NCBI RefSeq assembly: GCF_900188025.1
Contig: NZ_FZNO01000002.1
Location: forward strand, 245,358-309,357
Reading direction: 5' to 3'
Source of the DNA: Blastococcus mobilis
GTDB lineage: Bacteria > Actinomycetota > Actinomycetes > Mycobacteriales > Geodermatophilaceae
Length of the DNA stretch: 64,000 bases
The notes under the pieces were generated by a model that was given only the letters and a program-made list of their open reading frames with translations, made no database searches and had not been told where the DNA came from. Position numbers and translations under genes: made by a program. How positions within the stretch are numbered: the stretch's first letter is position 1; every line of letters starts with the position of its first letter. Below are positions 51,708 through 59,287 of this stretch, one piece after another.

Positions 51708-51722
51708 CATGCGATCCGCATG
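51708..51722. promoter_or_regulatory. VapBC operator candidate
   Basis: Perfect inverted repeat CATGCG, ATC, CGCATG, ending 13 bases before the antitoxin GTG at 51736. Position and symmetry fit autoregulation by a VapB-VapC complex. Confidence 0.5.
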
Positions 51723-51735
51723 TAGCTTGGTGTGC

Positions 51736-51966
51736 GTGAGCAAGATGCTGCAGGTCCGACACGTCCCGGACGCTGTCCACGCCGAATTGGCCCGCCGCGC
51801 GGCTGCAGCCGGGGTGTCGCTGTCCGACTACGTGCTGCGGGAGCTCGAGCGGGTGGCCGCCCGACCGCCGGTCGAGGAGGTCCTCGTCCGATCGGCCTCG
51901 CGGCGACTGGACCTGTCGGTAGCGGAGGTGGTGGACACCATTCGTGCCGAACGCCCGAACCGGTGA
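51736..51966 (+). CDS. FitA/VapB-type RHH antitoxin
   Basis: A 76-residue antitoxin. The RHH core is MLQVRHVPDAVHAELARRAA and GVSLSDYVLRELERVA; the tail VAEVVDTIRAER binds the toxin. GTG 51736 (VSKMLQVRHVP) is the family-typical start; ATG 51745 is possible. Its TGA overlaps the toxin start by four bases (GTGA), so translation is coupled. Confidence 0.88.
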   Translation: MSKMLQVRHVPDAVHAELARRAAAAGVSLSDYVLRELERVAARPPVEEVLVRSASRRLDLSVAEVVDTIRAERPNR

Positions 51967-52358
51967 TCGTGGTCGATGCGTCGATCGTCGTGACGGGGCT
52001 CCTGGTCGCCGGTCCGGCGGGTGACGCAGCCCGGGAGGTGCTGCGGTCCGGGCCGCTGCACGCTCCCCATCTCCTCGACGTGGAGGCCACCTCCGCCGTC
52101 CGTCACTGGGTCCTGTCCGGCCGGCTGTCCGTCGAGCACGCCCGGATGTCTCTCCGCGATCTCCGGGATCTGGCCGCCGACCGGCACGCGCACGAGCCGC
52201 TGCTCGACCGGGTGCTCGACCTCCGGGACGCCGTCAGTGCCTACGACGCCGTGTACGTGGCCCTGGCCGAACTTCTCGGGGCCAGCCTGGTCACCGCCGA
52301 TCACCGGCTGGCACGGGCGCCCGGGATCCGCTGCCCCGTGACGCTGCTGACTGCGTGA
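51963..52358 (+). CDS. VapC PIN-domain ribonuclease toxin
   Basis: A 131-residue PIN-domain toxin. The acidic metal-binding residues are Asp in IVVDASIVV, Glu in LLDVEATSAVR, Asp in SAYDAVYVALAE and Asp in VTADHRLA. VapC toxins cleave tRNA or rRNA. It starts with GTG within the antitoxin stop. All four catalytic acids are present, so the pair should be active. Confidence 0.92.
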   Translation: MIVVDASIVVTGLLVAGPAGDAAREVLRSGPLHAPHLLDVEATSAVRHWVLSGRLSVEHARMSLRDLRDLAADRHAHEPLLDRVLDLRDAVSAYDAVYVALAELLGASLVTADHRLARAPGIRCPVTLLTA

Positions 52359-52591
52359 GGGTCCTACGCCGCCCTGGCGCTGCCGCGCCTTCCAGTCCTG
52401 GTGCCCGTTCCGGTGGCCCGCGAACCGGGAAGACAGGCGAGGGCCCAACCGAAGCCTGCCGGGCCCTGGCGAGCGGGTGTCCTCCTACGGCAGGACTCCG
52501 CACGCTTGACGACGCCGAAGTCGATGACGCCTTCGACTCGTCCGCGGGAGTGGGTGTCGAATCTCGCCGCAGCAGACGCGGCGCATCGCCA

Positions 52592-52635
52592 ACCGCGGTG
52601 GTCGCGAGCGTGGTTGGCGCCCAGCCGCCGTCCTG
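52592..52635 (+). repeat. Copy B of the PfkB kinase 3' tail (partial)
   Basis: About 44 bp matching the last part of copies A and C (ACCGCGGTGGTCGC onward to the stop region), with about five mismatches. The kinase stop TGA reads TGG here. Upstream, ACGCGGCG of the repeat is separated by an eight-base insertion. It ends 17 bases before the Doc toxin stop. Confidence 0.7.
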
Positions 52636-52651
52636 GTCCAACGCTGCAGTC

Positions 52652-53023
52652 TCAGCGCGGAACGACCCGGAGTCGGTCGGCGATCTCCTCGACGTCGGCC
52701 TCGCCGGCGGCCACGTCCATGACGAGTCGGAAGGCGGCGTCGTCACCCAGGTCGGGTTCGTAGCCGTTGAGATCCAGGAAGAGGACGGTGGCCAGCCAGC
52801 CCAACCGCTCGTTGCCGTCGACCAGGGAAGGGTTCCGCGCCAGTGAGTGGAGCAGCGCGGCGGCCTTCAGCGACAGCGTGGGGTAGGCCTCCTGCCCGAA
52901 GACGTGCGACCGGGGCCGCGCGGCGGCGGAGTCCAGCAAGCCCACATCGCGCACCGGCCCCGTCCGCAGCGCCCGGACGAGTCCGAGGAGGTCGTCGAGG
53001 TCGAGGTACTCGACCTCGCTCAC
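52652..53023 (-). CDS. doc: Doc/Fic-family toxin
   Basis: A 123-residue Doc-type toxin. It begins GTG 53023 (VSEVEYLDLDDLLGLV). The Fic-like region is AAALLHSLARNPSLVDGNER, matching the HPFxxGNKR site loosely: the leading His is kept in LLHSLARN, while the loop reads VDGNERLGW with Glu in place of Lys. Doc toxins phosphorylate EF-Tu. The antitoxin upstream overlaps by four bases. Activity is uncertain because of the loop change. Confidence 0.85.
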   Translation of the reverse strand: MSEVEYLDLDDLLGLVRALRTGPVRDVGLLDSAAARPRSHVFGQEAYPTLSLKAAALLHSLARNPSLVDGNERLGWLATVLFLDLNGYEPDLGDDAAFRLVMDVAAGEADVEEIADRLRVVPR

Positions 53024-53226
53024 ACCGTGCCCAGGCGGTGGAGCACGTCGCCCCACTTGTCGATCAGCCGGGCTGAGCTTTCTTGGACCCGCGCGGCGTG
53101 GCCGTTCCGTTCGTACCGCTCGAGGACGGCGCGTCGGACGACCTCCTGTCGGGAGATGCCCTCTGCTGCGGCGAGGGCAGCGAGGGCCTTCTCGAGCTCG
53201 TCATCCGTGCGAAGGGTCATCGCCAT
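53020..53226 (-). CDS. RHH antitoxin partner of Doc
   Basis: A 68-residue ribbon-helix-helix protein: MTLRTDDELEKALAALAAAE then GISRQEVVRRAVLERYER. The C-terminus RVQESSARLIDKWGDVLHRL would contact the toxin. The stop overlaps the toxin GTG. A perfect 19-bp palindrome lies nine bases before its ATG. Here an RHH protein takes the place of the Phd antitoxin seen in phage P1. Confidence 0.87.
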   Translation of the reverse strand: MAMTLRTDDELEKALAALAAAEGISRQEVVRRAVLERYERNGHAARVQESSARLIDKWGDVLHRLGTV

Positions 53227-53234
53227 GACAGCGA

Positions 53235-53253
53235 TGGTATCAATGTGATACCA
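53235..53253. promoter_or_regulatory. Doc operon operator
   Basis: Perfect inverted repeat TGGTATCA, ATG, TGATACCA, immediately upstream of the RHH antitoxin start. RHH dimers bind such short symmetric sites. It is noticeably AT-richer than its surroundings and may cover the -10 region. Confidence 0.72.
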
Positions 53254-53315
53254 CACAGGTGATCCAGAAGCGCCTTGCCCGGGTGGACGCCCGTGGACTG
53301 TTCGATGGGCACGCG

Positions 53316-56300
53316 TCAGCCGACGACGGTCGCCATCTCGACAAGTCGACACAGCGCGTTGACCTGACGCAACTGCTCCGGCGTCCGCACCGCGGCGTCG
53401 AGCAGCTGCTCGCTCATCACGACGACGGCCAGCGCCTTCGCCCGGGAGGCCGCGACGTTGAGCCGGTGCAGGTCGTAGAGGAAGGAGACGCCGCGCGGGG
53501 CGTCGTCGGCGCTCGTGCTCGTCATCGAGTAGATGACCACGGGCGCCTCCTGGCCCTGGAACTTGTCCACGGTCCCGACCCGCGCGCCGTCCGGCAGCAG
53601 CCCGCGGATCTTCGCGACCTGGTTGTTGTAGGGCGCAACCACGAGCACGTCGTCGGCGCCGATCGGCCGCTCGACCAGCTCGTGGTCGACCCAGCCGACG
53701 CCCTGCAGCGACCGCCACAGCTCTGCGACGGCGACCGCCTCCTCGTCCGACGCCGCCGCCGACGCCCGCGTGTGCTCGACGAACCGGACGGCGAGTCCGC
53801 TGCCCGAGACCAGCCCACCGCCGAGCACAGTGATCCGCTCGCGGCCGGCGGCCGACTCCAGCCGCCCCTCATAGGCGAGGTCGGAGACGAACGCGGTCAG
53901 GGCCGGGTGCATCCGGTAGGTCCGGTCGAGGAAGACGCCGCGGTCCTCCGGCACGGTCGGGTGCCCCTCGAGCAGGTGCTCGAGCGCCGACAGCCCCGAC
54001 TCCCCCGGGTGCACGGCCTGCGTCGGCTGCGCCAGCTGCTGCGGGTCCCCGAGCAGCACGAGTGACTTCCCCGAACGGGCAACGGCGACCGCGTTGGCCA
54101 GCGAGAACTGCCCCGCCTCGTCGACCACGAGGACGTCGACCGCCTCGGCGAGGTCCTCCCGGCACCAGAACCACGACGTCCCGCCGACCAGCTTCGCCGC
54201 CCCGTCGAGCAGGCGGGAGGCCACCTCGTTGCCGTCCTTGGACCACTCCACCCCTGGCGCCCCGCACGCCTGGTGCTCCTCGCACTTCTGCAGCGCCGGC
54301 CGGCCGACCGCCCGCAGCACGTTGCCGATGACCGCGTGGGACTGCGCCGTGACGCCGACCTTCCTTCCGGCGTCCAGCAGCGCGCGGATCAGCCGCGACG
54401 CCGCCCGCGTCTTCCCGCTGCCGGGCGGCCCCTGCACGGCGAGCACCTCGCCGTCCAGCGCCAGGCCGAGGCGGACGACGGCGTCGCCGGCCTCCTCCCC
54501 CGCCAGCCGGCGGGTGTCCGCGGGGACGACGCGGTCGAGCAGCGCCTGCCCGAGGCGCGGCCGGCCGGCGAGGACGGCGTCCGCGGTGGCGACGATCGCC
54601 GCGCGCATCTGCTTGTCGTCGAGCGGTCCCTCCGGACCCAGCCCGCGGACGGCACCCGGCTGCTTGGTGCTCTTGACGACGACCCGGCCCCCGACCGCGT
54701 CCAGCTCGCGCACCTCGCCGATCCGCGCGCGGGTGTCGACGTCGAAGGCCGGCTTGCCGACCGAGAGCTTGGCGTCCTGCGGCGGGAAGGTGAACTCGTA
54801 GAGCTTGCTGCGCTTCTCGGTGCCGACCTCGACGCCGCCGGAGAGGCCGCCGAGCGCCGTGCGGTCCTCGACGAGCTGCTCGTCCTCCAGGTCGCCGCGG
54901 CTGAAGAACTCCCACCAGCCGGGCCGGGCCTCGCGGCGGTGCCACTGCACCAGGTCGCCGAGCAGGGAGTGCCCGCGGTCTTGCAACTGCTCGACCAGGG
55001 CCAGCTCTGCGACCTCGGCCTCCGACCGCGGCGCCGGGGCGGCGACCTCGGGCGTCGTCGGCCGCGGCTGCGGACCGTGCAGCGCCTCCAGCTCGGCCCG
55101 CTGGGTCTCCAGCCAGTCGTGCAGCTCGCGGGTGGAGTCGACGTCGTCCTTGTTGTAGTCCTCGATGGCCTGCAGGCGGGCCGGGTCGCGGTCGGTTAGC
55201 CACTTCTCGTACTCGACGACGCTGGACATGGCGTCGGCGACGTCGCCGGTGTGCTCGCGCCCGTAGAAGGCCTCGACCTTCTTGATCGAGTAGGACTCCT
55301 TGCTGATTCGCATCGACTGGCGGACGACGGGATAGAGGTCGACGAACCGCTCGGCGCGCAGCAGCTGGTCGAGTTCCGCCTCGCGGACGCCGTACCGGCC
55401 GGTGAGCCGCTTGAGCGCGCTGACCTCGTAGGCGGCGTAGTGGTAGACGTGCATGCCGGGGTCGGCCCGCCAGGCCTCGACGATGTGGTCGATGAGGTCC
55501 TCGACCATGCGCCGCTCGTGCTCCCGGTCGTGCGCCCAGAGGGCGGTGAAGCGCCCGGTGCGGTCGCCGAGGCCGGCCAGGTACTCGAGCCCGTCGCCGT
55601 CACCGGCGAGTGGGTCGCCCTCGAAGTCGAGGTAGAGGTCGCCGGGGCTGGGCTGCGGAAGCCGAAGCAGTCCCTGGGCGTCGTGCGGCGGGAGCAGCGT
55701 CCGGGTGGGGACGCCGGCGGCGCGGCCGCGCAGCTGCTCGCGGGCCTGCTCCCGCAGCCGCTCGCGGGTGCCCCTGCTGATGCCGGTGGCCTTGAGCGTC
55801 TCGTCGGGGGCGTCGGCGAGCTGCTCGAGCGTGGCGACGCCGGCGGCGAGCAGGGCGGCGCGCTGGTCGCGGCGCATGCCGGCGACCAGGCTCAGGTGGT
55901 CACCGTCACGGAGCTCGGCGGAGCAGCGCGCCTGCCACGTGCACCGGTCGCAGTAGGCGACGGGCACCGGCGCGGTGGCCGGGACGTCGGCGACGAAGCC
56001 CTCGAGCCGGGTGCGGGCGCGCCGGGCGTACGCAGCGACATCGACCAGCCGCCACGGGCGCTCCTCGCCGTCGCCGGTGACGACGCAGATGCGCTCGGGC
56101 GTGCGGCCCTGGAGGGTGGCGAGCCGGTCGGCGTAGGTGGCCATCTGCAGGAGCGCAGGCACCTTGATCCGGCGGGCGAGCTTGGCGTCGGCGACCTCGT
56201 AGGACCAGTCGCCGAGGTCGGACGGCGTCAGGACCTTCAGGAGGAAGTCCGCCTGGCCGCCCCAGGTGCCGTCGAAGAGGGTCGCCTGGTGGATGACGTC

Positions 56301-56576
56301 AACGCCGGCACGCATCGCCTCGAGGGTGGCTCGCTCGTCGCTGTCGCCCTGGAGCCGGACGACGTGGAGGCCCTGCTCCTCCAGCGACTCCAGGTACCGG
56401 AGCTCGTGGGCGATGCCGAGGTCGGCGACGAGCACCGTCTGGTCGCTCACTCCCTCGGTCGGAAGCTGCAGACGGCCATCAGCGACCGCCACGTTGAGCG
56501 CACTGAGGTGGTGGCACTCCTGGTGCCGGGTCAGGTCAGTGGGGCTGAGGACCAGCCGCCCGTCGACGCGGTACAC
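53316..56576 (-). CDS. TM0106-type RecB nuclease-RNase H-helicase fusion
   Basis: A 1086-residue protein. Residues 1-230 are a TM0106 RecB-like nuclease with DAK in YEVADAKLARRIKVP and Cys residues CHH near 21 and CDRCTWQARC that can hold an iron-sulfur cluster. Residues 320-520 are a DEDD/RNase H-like domain (LYLDFEGDPL, YHYAAYEVSALK, DYNKDDVDST). The rest is an SF1B helicase: GPPGSGKTRAASRL, VLVVDEAGQFS, LLGDPQQLAQP, TYRMHPALTAF, VDKFQGQEAP, LNVAASRAK. It resembles Dna2-type repair enzymes. Start is GTG 56576. Confidence 0.9.
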   Translation of the reverse strand: MYRVDGRLVLSPTDLTRHQECHHLSALNVAVADGRLQLPTEGVSDQTVLVADLGIAHELRYLESLEEQGLHVVRLQGDSDERATLEAMRAGVDVIHQATLFDGTWGGQADFLLKVLTPSDLGDWSYEVADAKLARRIKVPALLQMATYADRLATLQGRTPERICVVTGDGEERPWRLVDVAAYARRARTRLEGFVADVPATAPVPVAYCDRCTWQARCSAELRDGDHLSLVAGMRRDQRAALLAAGVATLEQLADAPDETLKATGISRGTRERLREQAREQLRGRAAGVPTRTLLPPHDAQGLLRLPQPSPGDLYLDFEGDPLAGDGDGLEYLAGLGDRTGRFTALWAHDREHERRMVEDLIDHIVEAWRADPGMHVYHYAAYEVSALKRLTGRYGVREAELDQLLRAERFVDLYPVVRQSMRISKESYSIKKVEAFYGREHTGDVADAMSSVVEYEKWLTDRDPARLQAIEDYNKDDVDSTRELHDWLETQRAELEALHGPQPRPTTPEVAAPAPRSEAEVAELALVEQLQDRGHSLLGDLVQWHRREARPGWWEFFSRGDLEDEQLVEDRTALGGLSGGVEVGTEKRSKLYEFTFPPQDAKLSVGKPAFDVDTRARIGEVRELDAVGGRVVVKSTKQPGAVRGLGPEGPLDDKQMRAAIVATADAVLAGRPRLGQALLDRVVPADTRRLAGEEAGDAVVRLGLALDGEVLAVQGPPGSGKTRAASRLIRALLDAGRKVGVTAQSHAVIGNVLRAVGRPALQKCEEHQACGAPGVEWSKDGNEVASRLLDGAAKLVGGTSWFWCREDLAEAVDVLVVDEAGQFSLANAVAVARSGKSLVLLGDPQQLAQPTQAVHPGESGLSALEHLLEGHPTVPEDRGVFLDRTYRMHPALTAFVSDLAYEGRLESAAGRERITVLGGGLVSGSGLAVRFVEHTRASAAASDEEAVAVAELWRSLQGVGWVDHELVERPIGADDVLVVAPYNNQVAKIRGLLPDGARVGTVDKFQGQEAPVVIYSMTSTSADDAPRGVSFLYDLHRLNVAASRAKALAVVVMSEQLLDAAVRTPEQLRQVNALCRLVEMATVVG

Positions 56577-56582
56577 GGCTCA

Positions 56583-56603
56583 GCCCTTCGTCGGGCGAAG
56601 GGC
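56583..56603 (-). promoter_or_regulatory. Hairpin over the only Shine-Dalgarno-like sequence
   Basis: Perfect 8-bp stem GCCCTTCG / CGAAGGGC with a five-base loop, six bases before the GTG start of the RecB-helicase gene. The only ribosome-binding sequence, GAAGGG, is in the 3' arm, so folding would hide it. Translational control is inferred. Confidence 0.4.
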
Positions 56604-56776
56604 GGTGGGCAGGGATGAGTGCGGCAACGTTCCCCCGTGGTGCTGCGTGCGGTGCGCAGTCGACCCTGCCAGCTACGTGGACGCCCGTGAAGCTCCCGCG
56701 CCGAGGCCGATGCGGCTGAGCGATCTCCGGGCACCACCAGTTCGTACGACCGCTGGTCCGTCCGCGCCGGGTCCGG

Positions 56777-57466
56777 TCACTGGCCCGGGCACGGACGGAG
56801 GTCGAGGGTCGCCTGCCCAGCCGCCACGGGTGTGACCAGCTCCTGCAGGCGTGCGGTCTCGTCGGCCGGGAACCCGTCGGCCTGCCAGGCCGGCAGCTGG
56901 TCGACGATCTGACGCGCGTATCCCTGCACCACCGGGGGTGGCATCCCCTGCCGGATCTCGAGGCAGGACGGGGGGCCGGCCGGCGCTGAGGGCGCCGACG
57001 CCAGGCCGGTCATCGTTCGGAACAGGGCCAGCCGGGTCGCGGTGGCGTACCGGGGGTCGAGCGCCTCGCCACTGATCACGATCGACAACACCTGCACGGC
57101 CGACCGCTGACGCACGCCCTCGTCCCCCGACACGAGACCCTGCAGCCCGTCCCGCAGCAGCGGGCCGGCCGGTCCGGCAGCGTCCGGTCGCGCCGTCAGG
57201 TCCGCGATGAGGCCGGCAACCGTCTGCGGCGGGGCCGGTGCCGACCCTTCGACGGGGGACGGAACAGACGGCGATGCCTGCGTCGCCGTCGGACTGTCGG
57301 TCGTCGCCACGGCGGTCGGAGCCGCGCTCGTCGGGCGGTCGTCGTCCGCGGTCGTCAGGAACACCAGGCCGCTCACACCCACGGCCGCGACGGCGGTGGC
57401 TATGGCGACCTCCACCCGGCGTCGCTTGCGCCGCGAGGCCGTGACCGCGCGATGGAGATGCCGCAC
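56777..57466 (-). CDS. Single-pass membrane protein of unknown function
   Basis: A 229-residue protein with a basic N-terminus (TASRRKRRRVE), one membrane helix (AIATAVAAVGVSGLVFLT), a Thr/Pro/Ser-rich linker and a helical outer domain with two cysteines (PSCLEIRQG and LRPCPGQ). The layout recalls anti-sigma-like or exported sensor proteins, but no family is recognised. Confidence 0.6.
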   Translation of the reverse strand: MRHLHRAVTASRRKRRRVEVAIATAVAAVGVSGLVFLTTADDDRPTSAAPTAVATTDSPTATQASPSVPSPVEGSAPAPPQTVAGLIADLTARPDAAGPAGPLLRDGLQGLVSGDEGVRQRSAVQVLSIVISGEALDPRYATATRLALFRTMTGLASAPSAPAGPPSCLEIRQGMPPPVVQGYARQIVDQLPAWQADGFPADETARLQELVTPVAAGQATLDLRPCPGQ

Positions 57467-57852
57467 CCGCGCGAGGATACGGGGAGAGAGGTGCGTGCAG
57501 GCGTCCTCAGCGGCGGTCCGGTCACGAACCCTCCGACCGGCTGTTCACCGCATTCCGCACCCTGGCCGCCACCCTCCCCTGACACGACCGGCTCCCCTCG
57601 CCGACACAGACTCCAGCACTGCAACGGCACTCGTGTGGGCCGTTGCTGGGTCACGGTGCCGGGCCCAGTGGCCCCGCCCACCGGTTGGAACAGCAGTGCG
57701 GGGTTGCAGGCTCGAAGTGCCCCGGTGTGGTCGCTCTCATGGCGGCTATGCCCGAGCTTCGTGGCCGAGCCGTGGAGCGACGGAGGCGACGGCGAACGCG
57801 GGACGGTCGAGGATGCAACCCTCCTGCCGTGGACACCGGCGAAGTAGGTGAC
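57467..57852. other. Gene-free stretch
   Basis: About 390 bases in which plus-strand frames are open but Pro/Ser/Trp-rich and without a domain. It presumably holds the promoters of the two flanking divergent genes. Confidence 0.4.
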
Positions 57853-58188
57853 GTGGACGGACGACCGCGAGTGCTCCTCCGCGATGAGCACGACGGCGAG
57901 AATTCGCGGCTGCTCACCGCGTGCCTGGAGGAGAACGGCGATCTGCGCCTCTCCGGCCAAGACCTCGGGTCGGGTACGCGGGTCATCAGCAGCGACGGCG
58001 AATACGAGTGGGAGACGGTCGTGCCGACGGCGCACATCCCCGCGCTGCTGAGAGCGCTGGACGCGCCGGCCGACGCGGACATCCTGGACGAACTCGCAGC
58101 CCGATGGACCGGACCGGCGTCCTACGACCTCGAGCGACGCATCCGGAGCACGGACATCCCGGTCCGGTTCTGGTCCCGCAGCGGTTGA
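57853..58188 (+). CDS. Small acidic hypothetical protein
   Basis: About 111 residues from GTG 57853 (VDGRPRVLLRDEHDGENSRL). The segments DLRLSGQDLGSGTR, GEYEWETVVPTAHIPALLRA and DIPVRFWSR match a small actinobacterial family seen near toxin and mobile genes; function unknown. The start is uncertain and could be further upstream. Confidence 0.6.
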   Translation: MDGRPRVLLRDEHDGENSRLLTACLEENGDLRLSGQDLGSGTRVISSDGEYEWETVVPTAHIPALLRALDAPADADILDELAARWTGPASYDLERRIRSTDIPVRFWSRSG

Positions 58189-58194
58189 TGTCCG

Positions 58195-58395
58195 CATAGG
58201 AGAGCGTGGCGGTCTGGGCGGGCCGGATGACGCCCTTGGCCTCGGTTCGCCGAGGACGGCCTCGAGGTCTGCGCGGCCGACGTCGTCGACCCAGAAACCC
58301 AGCTGACCGGGGCGGTGCCACGGCGATCAGCTCTCCTCGGTGACCACCGCGGCGCGGAAGGCCGCGAACTCGTCGAAGAGCGGATCCGACACCTC
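58195..58395 (-). pseudogene. Unidentified decayed reading frame
   Basis: Coding-like pieces on the minus strand in different frames: VSDPLFDEFAAFRAAVVTEE to a TGA, then LGFWVDDVGRADLEAVLGEP, then AKGVIRPAQTATLSYADINR. The pieces are colinear, which suggests one gene broken by a stop and a frameshift. I cannot name the family. Confidence 0.4.
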
Positions 58396-58411
58396 CTGGG
58401 GTCCGCCGTCA

Positions 58412-58753
58412 TCAGAAGACGACCTGGTGATGAGCGCTCGCGCAGCCCATGCAGAAGCCCTCGTCGCGCACGAACGACTCGGGCGCCACGAGCTCCCGGC
58501 ACGTGCGGCACCAGCGGAACGACCGCCGGCGCCGACGCACGATCTGGTCGGCGGCTTCGACCAGCTCGTCCGAGCGGATGAGGAGATCCTCAGGCCGGAA
58601 ACGGTGCTGAGAGTCGAAGTGCCACCGGAGCGGCCAGACGCCGTCCCAGCATCCGATCGGACGAGCGAGGAGGACGTCCACGCCGTCGAAACCCAGGGCG
58701 AGCTGCGGCGGGTGGCCCGCGACGAACCACCGCTCGTGGGTGCCTTCCGGCAC
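58412..58753 (-). CDS. Zinc-ribbon protein, possibly 5'-truncated
   Basis: A 113-residue frame from GTG 58753 with a C-terminal zinc ribbon, CRTCRELVAPESF and CMGCASAHHQ. The same frame stays open upstream to 58885 with strongly coding-like sequence (GERAVAELLGAPVDDVVRIL, GAGWRPETS) but no usual start codon there. The real N-terminus may have been lost at a junction near 58886, or translation may start internally at 58753. Function unknown. Confidence 0.55.
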   Translation of the reverse strand: MPEGTHERWFVAGHPPQLALGFDGVDVLLARPIGCWDGVWPLRWHFDSQHRFRPEDLLIRSDELVEAADQIVRRRRRSFRWCRTCRELVAPESFVRDEGFCMGCASAHHQVVF

Positions 58754-58885
58754 CGAGGTCTCCGGACGCCAGCCGGCGCCGAGGATCCGGACGACGTCGT
58801 CGACCGGAGCGCCGAGCAGCTCTGCGACCGCTCGCTCACCGGCCTCAGAGCCGTCGTCACCCGGCCCCGCGGCACTCCCCCGCCG

Positions 58886-59053
58886 CTACGGCGCCGAGTT
58901 CTGAGAGACGTTCAACGCGAGCCCTGACGAACTGGCCTGGTACTACGCGAGCGTCGGAATGTGGTCGCGACGCGGCTGCCCGGCACCTCGATCGCCAAAG
59001 CCTTGGACGGCGCAGTCGCCGGCCTTGTGCCCCTGCCCACTCCGAAGCAGTAA
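58886..59053 (+). pseudogene. Unidentified gene tail with stop and frameshift
   Basis: Plus-strand coding-like remnant: RYGAEF, a TGA, then ETFNASPDELAWYYASVG, a shift of frame, then NVVATRLPGTSIAKALDGAV and GLVPLPTPKQ to a TAA at 59051. It begins where the minus-strand zinc-ribbon frame ends, which suggests a recombination joint. The family is not recognised. Confidence 0.4.
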
Positions 59054-59287
59054 GCACGGCCGAAGTGTCCGCGCTTGTCGCCGCGCTCCTCGTCCGGTCC
59101 TCTTCGCGGCGACTCCGTCTCCGTGCCGCGTCGGGCGGTGCCCGAACTTCGCCGTGCGGCGACTCGGGCCGTGGTGACCTGGGCGAGCGCACACGGACAG
59201 CCGATCGGCCGCAGCGCCGGCAGGTCCGTGAATCGTGCCGGGACCTGCGCGTCTTGGCCGTCTGCTGACAACGGGCACGCTGTCCCC
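59054..59287. other. Gene-free leader before the kinase
   Basis: About 230 bases with no recognised gene. Frames on both strands are Arg/Ser-rich. It probably carries the kinase promoter. Confidence 0.4.

Noticed and set aside
57452..57847. Plus-strand frame of 131 codons
   Set aside because: Its start lies inside the opposite gene and the composition is not protein-like.
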